From positions 186,001-250,000 of the forward strand of contig JAEWZX010000007.1 of the NCBI GenBank assembly GCA_023394965.1: a DNA stretch of 64,000 bases. The letters are read 5' to 3'. This document shows, one piece after another, positions 27,620 to 36,184 of this stretch. A model generated the notes under the pieces. The model saw only the letters and a program-made list of their open reading frames with translations, had not been told where the DNA came from and made no database searches. The translations under genes and the position numbers were made by a program. The first letter of the stretch is position 1. Every line of letters begins with the position of its first letter. This DNA is from Pseudomonadota bacterium. Lineage in GTDB: Bacteria; Pseudomonadota; Alphaproteobacteria; Sphingomonadales; Sphingomonadaceae.

Positions 27620-28177
27620 CTATTGCGACAGGATTTCCTGAACCTTCTTCTCTACCGTCGCGTCCGTTTCGGCGACATATTTGTCGGTCAGTTTCTGGAC
27701 TTCATCCTCGGACCGCTTGCGATCGTCTTCGGAGATTTCCTTCTTCTTTTCGTCGTATTTTAACGCTTCCATACCGTCGCGGCGCACGTTGCGAATGGCG
27801 ATCTTGGCCTTTTCGCCATATTCGCCGGCCAGTTTGGCCAGTTCCTTGCGGCGTTCCTGGGTCAGGTCGGGCATCGGCAGGCGCACGTTTTGGCCGTCGA
27901 TCATCGGGTTCAGGCCCAGATTGGCCTTGGCGATACCCTTTTCGACTGCCGTGACATTGGCCTTGTCCCACACCTGCACGCTCAGCATACGCGGTTCGGG
28001 CGCGCTGACGGTGGCGACCTGGTTCAGCGGCATCATCGATCCATAAACTTCGACCACGACCGGGTCGAGCAGGCTGGTGTTGGCACGGCCCGTGCGCAGG
28101 CCCGCAAGGTCACCCTTCAGGCTTTCGACTGCGCCCTTCATGCGGCGTTCGATATCGGCTTTGTCGTACTTGGCCAT
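27620..28177 (-). CDS. frr: ribosome recycling factor
   Basis: Splits post-termination ribosomes together with EF-G. 185 residues, all-helical with a small beta domain. Family segments LRTGRANTSLLDPV and PMPDLTQERRKEL are clear. It lies 12 bases after the pyrH stop, as in most bacteria. Confidence 0.97.
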   Translation of the reverse strand: MAKYDKADIERRMKGAVESLKGDLAGLRTGRANTSLLDPVVVEVYGSMMPLNQVATVSAPEPRMLSVQVWDKANVTAVEKGIAKANLGLNPMIDGQNVRLPMPDLTQERRKELAKLAGEYGEKAKIAIRNVRRDGMEALKYDEKKKEISEDDRKRSEDEVQKLTDKYVAETDATVEKKVQEILSQ

Positions 28178-28189
28178 GGCGGCTTCCTC

Positions 28190-28915
28190 TTACTTCTTCT
28201 CGTTCGTGACGATCGTCTGCACACCCTGCCCGCTCAGTACGCGGGCGAGATTGCCTTTCTCGCGGATCGAGAAGACGACAATCGGTATATTGTTGTCGCG
28301 GCACAGGGCCACTGCACTGGCATCCATGACCTTCAGGTCGTCTGCCAGAACCTTGCCGTAAGTGACGGTATCGAAACGCGTCGCAGCGGCATTCTTCTTG
28401 GGGTCGCTGTCATAGACCCCGTCGACGCTGGTGCCCTTCAGCAGCGCATCGCAATTCATTTCCGCCGCCCGCAGGGCCGCGCCGCTATCGGTAGTGAAAT
28501 AGGGGGCTCCCACACCGGCGGCAAAGATCACGATGCGGCCTTTTTCCAGATGCCGTTCGGCGCGGCGGCGGATCACCGGTTCGCACACCTGATCCATCTG
28601 CACCGCGCTCTGCACGCGGGTCTGCACACCCAGCTGTTCAAGCGCGCTCTGCATCGCCAGCGCATTCATCACCGTGGCCAGCATACCCATGTAATCGGCC
28701 TGCGCGCGGTCCATACCCTGCGCGGCCCCTGCCATACCACGAAAGATATTGCCGCCGCCGATGACCAGACAGATTTCAAGCCCTGTTTCACGCGCCGTCT
28801 TCACTTCCTGCGCCAGTTCCATGACAAAAGCCGGATCTATCCCGAACTGCTGGTCACCCATCAGGACTTCGCCTGACAGTTTCAGGAGGACACGCTTCAT
28901 CGTCTTAAGAGGCAT
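28190..28915 (-). CDS. pyrH: UMP kinase
   Basis: Phosphorylates UMP to UDP in pyrimidine nucleotide synthesis. It belongs to the amino acid kinase family: KRVLLKLSGEVLMG at the start, VIGGGNIFRG for phosphate binding, and TDSGAALRAAE in the middle. About 241 residues. Start 28915 gives MPLKTMKR, which lines up with other sphingomonad PyrH proteins; ATG 28900 is an alternative. An upstream open frame has no support. Confidence 0.96.
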   Translation of the reverse strand: MPLKTMKRVLLKLSGEVLMGDQQFGIDPAFVMELAQEVKTARETGLEICLVIGGGNIFRGMAGAAQGMDRAQADYMGMLATVMNALAMQSALEQLGVQTRVQSAVQMDQVCEPVIRRRAERHLEKGRIVIFAAGVGAPYFTTDSGAALRAAEMNCDALLKGTSVDGVYDSDPKKNAAATRFDTVTYGKVLADDLKVMDASAVALCRDNNIPIVVFSIREKGNLARVLSGQGVQTIVTNEKK

Positions 28916-29134
28916 GGAGGCGGAGAATCCGTGTTGCGCAAGAGGGTTGCGGCTCCTTAGCCCCGAAGGGGCACAGGCGCAAAGGGAAAGCCAAGCTTTA
29001 CCCTGCCGCAACATTGGCCAGTAATTTCAAAGACCCTAGTGACGCGGTGGACCGGGCCGGATAAAGCACTCGCCCAATAATCCCGTTCTTGCATGTTCGT
29101 GCCAGCACGGCGGGAAGCGGGAACGGGAGAATGC

Positions 29135-30736
29135 ATGTCGGATGAAATTCGCCACCAGGGTCGGTACGAAGACTATGACGCGCCCGCATCGCCCGGGCTG
29201 CGGCCCGCGCGGCTGACCTGGGCACTTCGCGCCCTTGGGCCAGTTGCTGCACTGGCGGTGTGGCTGGCGCTGGACGGGGCGCAGAATCTGGCACCGGATG
29301 CGCGCGCTGTGGCCGCAATCGCCACATTGATGGCAGTATGGTGGACGACCGAAGCCATTCCGCTGGCAGCCACCTCGCTCCTGCCCATCGTGCTGATGCC
29401 GATGGTTACCGATCTGGATGTGGCGGGTAGCACTGCCCCCTATGCCAGCTCTATCGTATTCCTGTTTCTGGGCGGGTTTCTGATCGCCATCGCCATGGAA
29501 AAATGGAATCTTCACCGGCGCATCGCGCTGTGGACGCTGCGCCGGGTGGGCACCTCGCCCAAGCAGATCGTTCTCGGGCTGATGCTGGCCACCGGTTTCC
29601 TGTCGATGTGGGTATCCAACACCGCCACCACGCTGATGATGCTGCCCATCGGCCTGTCGGTGATCGCGTTGATGGGGGATCGCGCGAACCCGGCGTCTGC
29701 CGGGGAAGACAACACCGCCGCCCTACCCCGCCCGGGTCATGTCGAACTGGGCGAAGATACCAATATCCGCCGCTTCGCCATCTGCCTGATGCTGGCCATC
29801 GCCTGGTCCGCCAGCATGGGCGGCCTGGGCACGCTTTTGGGCAGCCCGCCGAATGCGATCATCGCCGGCTATGCCAGCACGGAACTGGGGGTGGAAATCG
29901 GCTTTCTCGACTGGATGATGCTGGGCGTACCGACCGCGTTCGCCTTCATCCTGATCGGCTGGCTGTTGATGACACGCCTGCTTTATCGCTTCGATCTCGA
30001 CGATATTCCGGGCGGTCGCGACATGATCGAAACGGAAATCCGCAAGCTCGGCCCGGTCTCTCAGGGTGAAAAAATGGTTGCCGCGGTGTTCGTCGGCGCC
30101 GCCTTCCTGTGGGTGGTGCCCGGCCTGCTTTCCAGCGTCCCCGGCTTGGGCGACAATCTCAGCTGGTTCGGGCAGATGGACGACACCGCCGTCGCCATTG
30201 CCGCCGGCATCGCCATGTTCATTCTGCCCGGACGCGGGCGGCGGGAAATGGTGCTGACCTGGAAAGACGCCGAAGACGGGCTGCCCTGGGGTGTGCTGCT
30301 GCTGTTCGGCGGCGGGCTCAGCCTGGCCAGCGCCGTGGCCGCCACCGGGCTCGACGCCTGGTTCGGTGTGCAGGCAAGCGGGCTTGGCACCTTGCCCCTC
30401 GTCCTGCTGATTGCGGCCGTGGTGGCAATCGTGCTGTTCCTGACCGAAGTCACCAGCAATACGGCCACCGCAGCCACCTTCATTCCCATTCTGGGCGGGG
30501 TCGCGCTGGGCATCGGGGTCGATCCGCTGGGCCTGCTGATCCCCGCAGCCTTCGCCGCCACCTGTGCCTTCATGCTGCCGGTTGGCACGCCGCCCAATGC
30601 GATCGTGTTCAGCACCGGTGCCGTGACCATTGCCGAAATGGCCCGTGGGGGGCTGGTGCTCAACCTGATCGGCGTCGTGCTGATCACGCTGTTCTGCTAT
30701 TTCCTGGGCGGGGTGACGATGGGGCTCTCGTTCTAG
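29135..30736 (+). CDS. SLC13/DASS family anion:sodium symporter
   Basis: A 533-residue membrane transporter of the divalent anion:Na+ symporter family, importing di- or tricarboxylates or sulfate. It contains two inverted hairpin repeats with the SNT signature: SNTATTLMMLP (about 168) and SNTATAATFIP (about 445). The second half ends in LPVGTPPNAIVF, the family consensus. ATG 29135 has GGGAGA upstream. It is transcribed against the surrounding pyrH and tsf-rpsB genes, so it is an insertion into an otherwise conserved order. Confidence 0.9.
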   Translation: MSDEIRHQGRYEDYDAPASPGLRPARLTWALRALGPVAALAVWLALDGAQNLAPDARAVAAIATLMAVWWTTEAIPLAATSLLPIVLMPMVTDLDVAGSTAPYASSIVFLFLGGFLIAIAMEKWNLHRRIALWTLRRVGTSPKQIVLGLMLATGFLSMWVSNTATTLMMLPIGLSVIALMGDRANPASAGEDNTAALPRPGHVELGEDTNIRRFAICLMLAIAWSASMGGLGTLLGSPPNAIIAGYASTELGVEIGFLDWMMLGVPTAFAFILIGWLLMTRLLYRFDLDDIPGGRDMIETEIRKLGPVSQGEKMVAAVFVGAAFLWVVPGLLSSVPGLGDNLSWFGQMDDTAVAIAAGIAMFILPGRGRREMVLTWKDAEDGLPWGVLLLFGGGLSLASAVAATGLDAWFGVQASGLGTLPLVLLIAAVVAIVLFLTEVTSNTATAATFIPILGGVALGIGVDPLGLLIPAAFAATCAFMLPVGTPPNAIVFSTGAVTIAEMARGGLVLNLIGVVLITLFCYFLGGVTMGLSF

Positions 30737-30909
30737 CGCAAGCGCGCGGACGGACCGTCTGTCTGTCCGATTTCCTACACGCATTCCGCCTGTTACCTTC
30801 GCATCGGGCCTCTTACATCTCGATTCGGCCACCACCCGCGCACGATCGCCTCTCCCATGCACGAACTTGGATAAAGACTCCGCCCGCCTCAGCGTCGCGC
30901 GCACGAAAA

Positions 30910-30938
30910 GGGCCGCCGAACACGCGGTCCGGCGGCCC
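30910..30938 (-). terminator. rho-independent terminator of tsf
   Basis: A perfect 9-bp stem (GGGCCGCCG at 30910-30918 with CGGCGGCCC at 30930-30938) around an 11-base loop. It is followed by TTTT on the minus strand, 24 bases past the tsf stop. Confidence 0.8.
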
Positions 30939-30961
30939 AATTGCGTAGGAAGCGGGTTCGC

Positions 30962-31888
30962 TTAGCCGGCGACGGCTGCGGCGACCTCGGCGGCGAAGTC
31001 GCTCTCTTCCTTCTCGATGCCTTCGCCCAGCTGGAAGCGGACATAGTCCACCAGCTCGACCTTGGCGCCGACATCCTTGGCAGCCTGCTCGACCACCTGC
31101 GCGATGGGGGTCTTGTTATCCATGACGAAAATCTGGCTGAGCAGCGCGTTCTCCTTGGCGTACTTGCCAATCGCGCCTTCGACCATCTTTTCCTGGACGT
31201 TTTCAGGCTTGCCGCTTTCCGCAGCCTTTTCCTTGGCGATCGCACGTTCGCGTTCGATCACTTCGGCGTCGAGACCGTCAGCGGTTAGCGCCTGCGGGAA
31301 TGCCGCGGCGATGTGCATGCCGAGCTTCTTGCCCAGCTCTTCCAGCTTGGCCTTGTCGCCTTCGCTTTCGAGAGCAACGAGCACGCCGATCTTGCCGAGA
31401 TCCGGCGCTACGGCATTGTGCATATAGGGCACGACGACGCCATCGGTAACCGAAACGGTCTTCATGCGACGAACCTGCTGGTTTTCGCCGATCGTGGCGA
31501 CATTGTCGGTCAGCTTGTCAGCCACGGTACCGCCAGTGGGATAGTCGGCAGCCTTGAGGGTGTCGACATCGTCACCGTCGGTGGTGAGGGCAACCTGCGT
31601 GGTCTTGCGAACGAAGTCCTGGAACTGGTCGTTCTTGGCTACGAAGTCCGTTTCCGAGTTCACTTCGACGGCAACGCCCTTCGTACCTTCGACAGCGATG
31701 CCGACGAGACCTTCGGCGGCGGTACGGCTCGACTTCTTCTGGGCAGTGGCGAGGCCCTTGGCGCGGAGCGCGTCGACCGCAGCTTCGATATCGCCATTCG
31801 CGGCTTCCAGCGCCTTCTTGGCGTCCATCATACCCGCGCCGGTCTTTTCGCGGAGAGCCTTTACGTCAGCGGCAGTGAATGCAGCCAT
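30962..31888 (-). CDS. tsf: translation elongation factor Ts
   Basis: The nucleotide exchange factor for EF-Tu. The N-terminal UBA-like region AADVKALREKTGAGMMDAKKAL is the hallmark, followed by the core and coiled-coil domains (TDFVAKNDQFQ). 308 residues. It is cotranscribed with rpsB upstream through a 111-base spacer with two hairpins. Confidence 0.98.
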   Translation of the reverse strand: MAAFTAADVKALREKTGAGMMDAKKALEAANGDIEAAVDALRAKGLATAQKKSSRTAAEGLVGIAVEGTKGVAVEVNSETDFVAKNDQFQDFVRKTTQVALTTDGDDVDTLKAADYPTGGTVADKLTDNVATIGENQQVRRMKTVSVTDGVVVPYMHNAVAPDLGKIGVLVALESEGDKAKLEELGKKLGMHIAAAFPQALTADGLDAEVIERERAIAKEKAAESGKPENVQEKMVEGAIGKYAKENALLSQIFVMDNKTPIAQVVEQAAKDVGAKVELVDYVRFQLGEGIEKEESDFAAEVAAAVAG

Positions 31889-31920
31889 GGTAGTTTCCTT
31901 CTAGAAATGATGTGCGGGCA

Positions 31921-31984
31921 CCGGGCCAGCTGGGTAGCGGCCCGGCGCGTAACTCCGCTTTGTGACGGGCGCGTGATGGCGCCC
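31921..31984 (-). promoter_or_regulatory. two hairpins in the rpsB-tsf spacer
   Basis: In the mRNA sense, GGGCGC/GCGCCC (31984-31967) comes first after the rpsB stop, then a 7-bp CCGGGCC/GGCCCGG stem (31945-31921). Neither has a T run, so partial attenuation or RNA processing between rpsB and tsf is more likely than full termination. Confidence 0.4.
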
Positions 31985-31999
31985 GATCGATAGAGAGCT

Positions 32000-32752
32000 T
32001 TAGGCCGCCGCAGTTTCTTCCGGCGGATTTTCCATCGCGCCCATGTCGGCACCCGAATCCTGGATACCTTCGCCCTTGCCGCTCTTGGCTGCATTGGCGA
32101 TCGCATCACAGTACAGACGGATGGCGCGCGCAGCGTCATCATTGCCGGGGATCGGGAAAGCGATGCCTTCCGGATCCACATTGGTGTCGAGCACGGCGAC
32201 TACGGGGATGCCAAGAACGTTGGCTTCCTTGATCGCCAGGTCTTCCATGTTTGCATCGATCACGAACATGACATCGGGAATGCCGCCCATGTTGCGGATG
32301 CCGCCGAGCGACATTTCGAGCTTGTCCCGCTTGCGAGTCAGATCGAGGACTTCCTTCTTGGTCAGACCGGCAGTGTCACCCGAAAGGCGCTCGTCGAGCG
32401 TCTTGAGATACTTGATGCGTTCGCTGATGGTCTTCCAGTTGGTAAGCATGCCGCCAAGCCACCGGTGGTTTACGAAGTGCTGGCCCGAAGCGAGCGCGGC
32501 TTCGCGGATCGCATCCTGCGCCTGGCGCTTGGTACCGACGAACAACACCTTGCCGCCCGAACGTGCGGTCTGCTGGACGAAATCGAGCGCGCGGGCGAAC
32601 AGTGGCACCGTCTGCGACAGGTCGATGATGTGGATGCCATTACGCGCGCCGAAGATGTACGGCTTCATGCGCGGATTCCAACGGTGGGTCTGGTGGCCGA
32701 AGTGCGATCCGGCCTCGATCAATTGCTGCATCGTGACGGTAGGAGCCGCCAT
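32000..32752 (-). CDS. rpsB: 30S ribosomal protein S2
   Basis: Core ribosomal protein, about 250 residues, with the family blocks GSHFGHQTHRWNPRMKPYIFG near the start and RWLGGMLTNWKTI in the middle. ATG 32752 is preferred over 32758 because AAGGA lies 8 bases before it and only 2 bases before the other. A glutamate- and alanine-rich tail ends the protein. It heads the rpsB-tsf operon. Confidence 0.97.
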   Translation of the reverse strand: MAAPTVTMQQLIEAGSHFGHQTHRWNPRMKPYIFGARNGIHIIDLSQTVPLFARALDFVQQTARSGGKVLFVGTKRQAQDAIREAALASGQHFVNHRWLGGMLTNWKTISERIKYLKTLDERLSGDTAGLTKKEVLDLTRKRDKLEMSLGGIRNMGGIPDVMFVIDANMEDLAIKEANVLGIPVVAVLDTNVDPEGIAFPIPGNDDAARAIRLYCDAIANAAKSGKGEGIQDSGADMGAMENPPEETAAA

Positions 32753-32814
32753 AATCATATTCCTTTCCGGTTATACCTCTGGAAAGCTGGAACCCGAATG
32801 CGGTGATATCCCGC

Positions 32815-32858
32815 GGCGGGCACCGGTATGATGTGCCTTCCATGTGGATTTGCCCGCC
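32815..32858 (-). promoter_or_regulatory. stem-loop in the rpsB leader
   Basis: An 8-bp perfect stem (GGCGGGCA/TGCCCGCC) closing a 28-base internal region, about 60-105 bases before the rpsB start. Leader structures bound by S2 repress rpsB-tsf in several proteobacteria. This one is in the right place, but the sequence was not matched to a known motif. Confidence 0.4.
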
Positions 32859-33105
32859 CGGATAAAGTCGGAGAACGACCGAATCACGAGCAGACCGGGC
32901 GCCCCTAAACCAAATATATGGGGAAATCCAGCCTCGATTCATCGCGGAAAAAGGGAATCCGGGCTTGAAAAGTACTTGACAGGCAGGAACAAAAGGAGAA
33001 CGTATCTCTCATCACTGGAACCACCGGTACGCATCGCAGGTTTTTCCACCAGATTTCCCCAGTCTGTCAACAAACTTGTCAGAAGTTGGGAATGGAGATT
33101 TAGAA
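32859..33105 (+). other. intergenic region between rpsB and the small membrane protein
   Basis: Together with the rpsB leader this is a 353-base stretch without a gene. A consensus -35 TTGACA at 32976 points rightward, but the -10 about 17-18 bases on (around 33000) is poor. It could drive the small membrane protein at 33106. The divergent rpsB promoter must also lie here; no clear -10/-35 pair was seen for it. Confidence 0.3.
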
Positions 33106-33345
33106 ATGTTCGCACTGTTCCTGATCGCTCTTCTCGCTGTAGCTGCTACAGCGGCTATGGGAGTTCTCGCCGATAGCGGGCTGCGTTGGTGGTCTGCGTT
33201 TCTCGGGTTGAGGCGTGATCTCAAAAGTGGAAATGCGCCGGGCTTGCCCTCCCTGCGTTCAGCCGCAACAATTGGTGGTCACACGGCTTTCGACCGATCG
33301 CAGCTTGGTCGGGTTACAAAGGACGCGATCAGCTACGCCGCTTGA
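33106..33345 (+). CDS. small membrane protein of unknown function
   Basis: A 79-residue protein with one N-terminal hydrophobic helix (about 2-24), then WWSAFLGLRRD and a polar tail. I do not recognise a family. ATG 33106 has GGAG 8 bases upstream; an earlier in-frame codon at 33076 lacks this. The last 17 bases overlap the end of the convergent pssA gene. A possible promoter lies about 100 bases upstream. Confidence 0.55.
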   Translation: MFALFLIALLAVAATAAMGVLADSGLRWWSAFLGLRRDLKSGNAPGLPSLRSAATIGGHTAFDRSQLGRVTKDAISYAA

Positions 33346-34153
33346 TCTTCGAGTAACGCATCAAGGTATAGGGCAGAAGAAGCAAATATCCTGCACATAC
33401 TGCACTTAGCGTCCACCAGGGCTCAACCAGAAGAGCGGCAAAAAGCAGCCCGACGAAGGCGAGAACCTCCAACCTGATTCCACGGCGTGGACGGAGAGAA
33501 GTCCAGCTGGGAGTTGCCATGCTGGAAATCATCAGAACAGCAATGGCAACCAGCCACAAACCAACCAGAAGGGGGTGGCGCAATTCATCCACCCCAGTGG
33601 CCATCCATAAATAGAATGGCGCAAATGCAAGCCCTGCCCCCAAAGGAGCAGGCACGCCCGTAAGGAAGCCGAGTGATTTATGCGGCTGGTCTTTAACATC
33701 GATCTGCGCATTGAACCGAGCAAGCCGCAGTGCACAGCAGATCGCGAAAGCCAGAGCGGCAAACCAGCCAAGTCTTGGCTCGGCCGACAGTGACCAGAGA
33801 TATATGATGATGGCTGGAGCGGTCCCGAAGCTTAGCGAATCGGCCAAACTGTCGAGTTCCGCACCAAAACGGGACTGAGCCTTGAGCGCACGGGCTATTC
33901 GCCCGTCGATGCCGTCAAGCAGCCCGGCAAGGATAATCGCGACGACCGCTGCGCCCCAATTCTCGCTGATCGCGAAACGAATGCCTGTAAGGCCGGAACA
34001 CAGCGCGGCCGCAGTAACCGCATTCGGCACCATTGCTCGCAGCGTCAATGCACGCGAACTGCCCATTACTGGGCGCTCATCCTCTGCCGCCTTGGGTCCC
34101 AGCCTTGCGCGCTCTTCAGGCTCTGCCGGAGACTGAGGCGGCAGTAGGCTCAC
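33329..34153 (-). CDS. pssA: CDP-diacylglycerol-serine O-phosphatidyltransferase
   Basis: Makes phosphatidylserine from CDP-diacylglycerol and serine. The CDP-alcohol phosphatidyltransferase signature is intact as DGIDGRIARAL...GAELDSLAD (DG-x2-AR-x8-G-x3-D-x3-D, about 86-108). Eight hydrophobic segments follow. It starts with GTG overlapping the psd stop. A polar N-terminal extension of about 40 residues precedes the membrane domain. The product is decarboxylated by the upstream psd product. Confidence 0.94.
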   Translation of the reverse strand: MSLLPPQSPAEPEERARLGPKAAEDERPVMGSSRALTLRAMVPNAVTAAALCSGLTGIRFAISENWGAAVVAIILAGLLDGIDGRIARALKAQSRFGAELDSLADSLSFGTAPAIIIYLWSLSAEPRLGWFAALAFAICCALRLARFNAQIDVKDQPHKSLGFLTGVPAPLGAGLAFAPFYLWMATGVDELRHPLLVGLWLVAIAVLMISSMATPSWTSLRPRRGIRLEVLAFVGLLFAALLVEPWWTLSAVCAGYLLLLPYTLMRYSKIKRRS

Positions 34154-34911
34154 TGGGAAACGCCTTCGATCAAGTATTGTGCGCCAATTTCCGCCAACAC
34201 CGTCTCACCCGCGATCACTTTCTGGCCAAGCAAGACCTTCGAATCCGTACCGGCTGGCAAGTAAACATCGACCCGGCTGCCAAAGCGAATCAAGCCGATG
34301 CGCTGGCCCAAACCCACGGTGTCTCCCGGCTTAACGAAGGGGACGATCCTGCGAGCAACCAGTCCAGCAATCTGGGTAAAGCCAATCTTCAGGCCATCAG
34401 TGCGCTCAACCAGAATGTGCTGACGCTCGTTTTCCTCGCTCGCCTTGTCCAGGCCCGCATCGACAAAGCTGCCGGGGATATAGACTACGCGGCGTATCGT
34501 CCCAGCAATTGGGGAACGGTTGATGTGCACATCGAACACCGACATGAAAATCGAGACGCGGGTTACCTTGCCTGCCTGAAGGCCGAGATGTTCGCTGCCA
34601 TCATCGACGATCATTTCGGTTGGCGGATCGACTTCGGCTATCAGCGAAACGAGCCCATCCGCAGGAGCCACGATGAACTTGTCATCCTGAGGCACCACCC
34701 GCTGAGGATCGCGGAAAAACGCAAAGACGCCCAATGAAAGCAGTAGCAAAGGCCACCCCACGATTTCCCAATCGAGCCCGATCAGGAATACGAGGCTTAC
34801 AACGACTGCTATAACACCGAACTTGCGTCCTTCGGGATGAATGGGGGGCCATGACCAGCGCACGTCGCCGCGGCCATGATTGTCGAGAAGATCACCAAGC
34901 ATGATCGTCAC
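34150..34911 (-). CDS. psd: phosphatidylserine decarboxylase (short type)
   Basis: Converts phosphatidylserine to phosphatidylethanolamine. It is a pyruvoyl enzyme: the self-cleavage site is the Gly-Ser in IRFGSRVDVY (about residue 213), which yields the alpha-chain pyruvoyl group. Two N-terminal hydrophobic segments anchor it. GTG 34911 or ATG 34902 could start it; both have a plausible ribosome site. It overlaps pssA by 4 bases, giving a dedicated PS-to-PE operon. Confidence 0.94.
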   Translation of the reverse strand: MTIMLGDLLDNHGRGDVRWSWPPIHPEGRKFGVIAVVVSLVFLIGLDWEIVGWPLLLLSLGVFAFFRDPQRVVPQDDKFIVAPADGLVSLIAEVDPPTEMIVDDGSEHLGLQAGKVTRVSIFMSVFDVHINRSPIAGTIRRVVYIPGSFVDAGLDKASEENERQHILVERTDGLKIGFTQIAGLVARRIVPFVKPGDTVGLGQRIGLIRFGSRVDVYLPAGTDSKVLLGQKVIAGETVLAEIGAQYLIEGVSQ

Positions 34912-34941
34912 CTAAGGCCTGGAGCCAATAGTCACAAGGTG

Positions 34942-36084
34942 TTATGCCATTTTACGCACGAACACAGCCCCTACCGAATATCCGGCGCCGAAACTGCATA
35001 TCAGCCCCTCATCACCCGCTGCCAAGTCATCGCTATGCTTATGGAAGGCAATGATTGATCCTGCGCTGGAGGTATTGGCATAGGTATCAAGAACGGTAGG
35101 GCTTTCATCCGCGCTCGCTTCATGGCCCAACACGCGGTGAGAAATAAGGCGATTCATTCCGGCATTGGCTTGATGCAACCACAACCGCCTCAGACCTTGA
35201 GGATCAAGACCAAGCTTTTCAGCTTCAGTCACAATCATCTCGGCGACCATCGGCACCACTTCCTTGAAAACCTTACGCCCTTCCTGGACGAAAAGCTTGT
35301 CCGCCTTACCCTCGCCTTCAGGCACCGCGCGATTCAGGAAGCCGAAATTATTGCGAATATTGTTCGAGAAGACCGTTTTCAGCTTGGTCCCAAGAATGTC
35401 CCAATGGGTTGCCGGCGCAATCGCCGCATCTTCGACCAGCACGGCGGTTGCCACATCGCCGAAGATAAAATGGCTATCGCGATCGCGCCAGTTGAGATGA
35501 CCGCTGGTTATTTCGGGGCTGACAACCAGCACACTCTTTGCATTGCCGGACCGGATATAGTCGGCTGCCGTCTGGATGCCGAAAGTGGCCGAAGAACAGG
35601 CGACATTCATGTCGAAACCGAAGCCATCGATGCCCAATTCCTGCTGAATTTCTATCGCCATCGCAGGATAGGGCCGCTCCATATTGGATGCCGCACAAAG
35701 AACGGCATCCACATCCGCAACATCCCGCCCTGCCCGGTCCAGTGCTTGCCTGGCGGCCTTTACGCCGATTTCTGCCATCACAGAAAGCTCGTCATTCGAG
35801 CGCTCAGGCCAGCGCGGCGCCATAATTTCCGGGTCGAGAATCGGCTGTTTCGCTATGACATGCCGCGCCCTGATGCCGCTCGCCTTTTCGATGAACTCAA
35901 CCGAACTCATCTGCAGCGCCTCCATCTCTCCGGCTTCGATCGCAGCTGCATTATCGACGTTGTAACGTTCGGCATAACGATTGAAGCTTTCGACCAGCTC
36001 TTCATTCGTGATCGTATCAGCGGGTGTAAAAAGCCCGGTCGCAGAAATGACCGGGTGTCCTGTCGGCATCTGACGTTTACTCAT
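34942..36084 (-). CDS. beta-ketoacyl-ACP synthase III-like protein
   Basis: A 380-residue thiolase-fold condensing enzyme of the KAS III (FabH) family. The catalytic triad is visible as Cys in NVACSSATFG (about 160), His in LWLHQANAG (about 285) and Asn in DTYANTSSAGS (about 322). It is about 50 residues longer than housekeeping FabH and stands alone, not in a fab cluster. It may prime a special fatty acid or lipid. The neighbours are psd-pssA and an FnrL-type regulator. The exact substrate is unknown. Confidence 0.85.
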   Translation of the reverse strand: MSKRQMPTGHPVISATGLFTPADTITNEELVESFNRYAERYNVDNAAAIEAGEMEALQMSSVEFIEKASGIRARHVIAKQPILDPEIMAPRWPERSNDELSVMAEIGVKAARQALDRAGRDVADVDAVLCAASNMERPYPAMAIEIQQELGIDGFGFDMNVACSSATFGIQTAADYIRSGNAKSVLVVSPEITSGHLNWRDRDSHFIFGDVATAVLVEDAAIAPATHWDILGTKLKTVFSNNIRNNFGFLNRAVPEGEGKADKLFVQEGRKVFKEVVPMVAEMIVTEAEKLGLDPQGLRRLWLHQANAGMNRLISHRVLGHEASADESPTVLDTYANTSSAGSIIAFHKHSDDLAAGDEGLICSFGAGYSVGAVFVRKMA

Positions 36085-36184
36085 TTCGACTGATTAGGCC
36101 TGCTCTGCCTTTCCGGCAAGCTCCCCCAACGAGACGGCACAGTGCCACTTGGCATCGCTTCCGACAGCGGATAGGTCGGCCCCC

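Noticed and set aside
29723..30940. 405-codon minus-strand frame over the SLC13 gene
   Set aside because: Low-complexity Gly/Gln/His translation typical of an antisense shadow.
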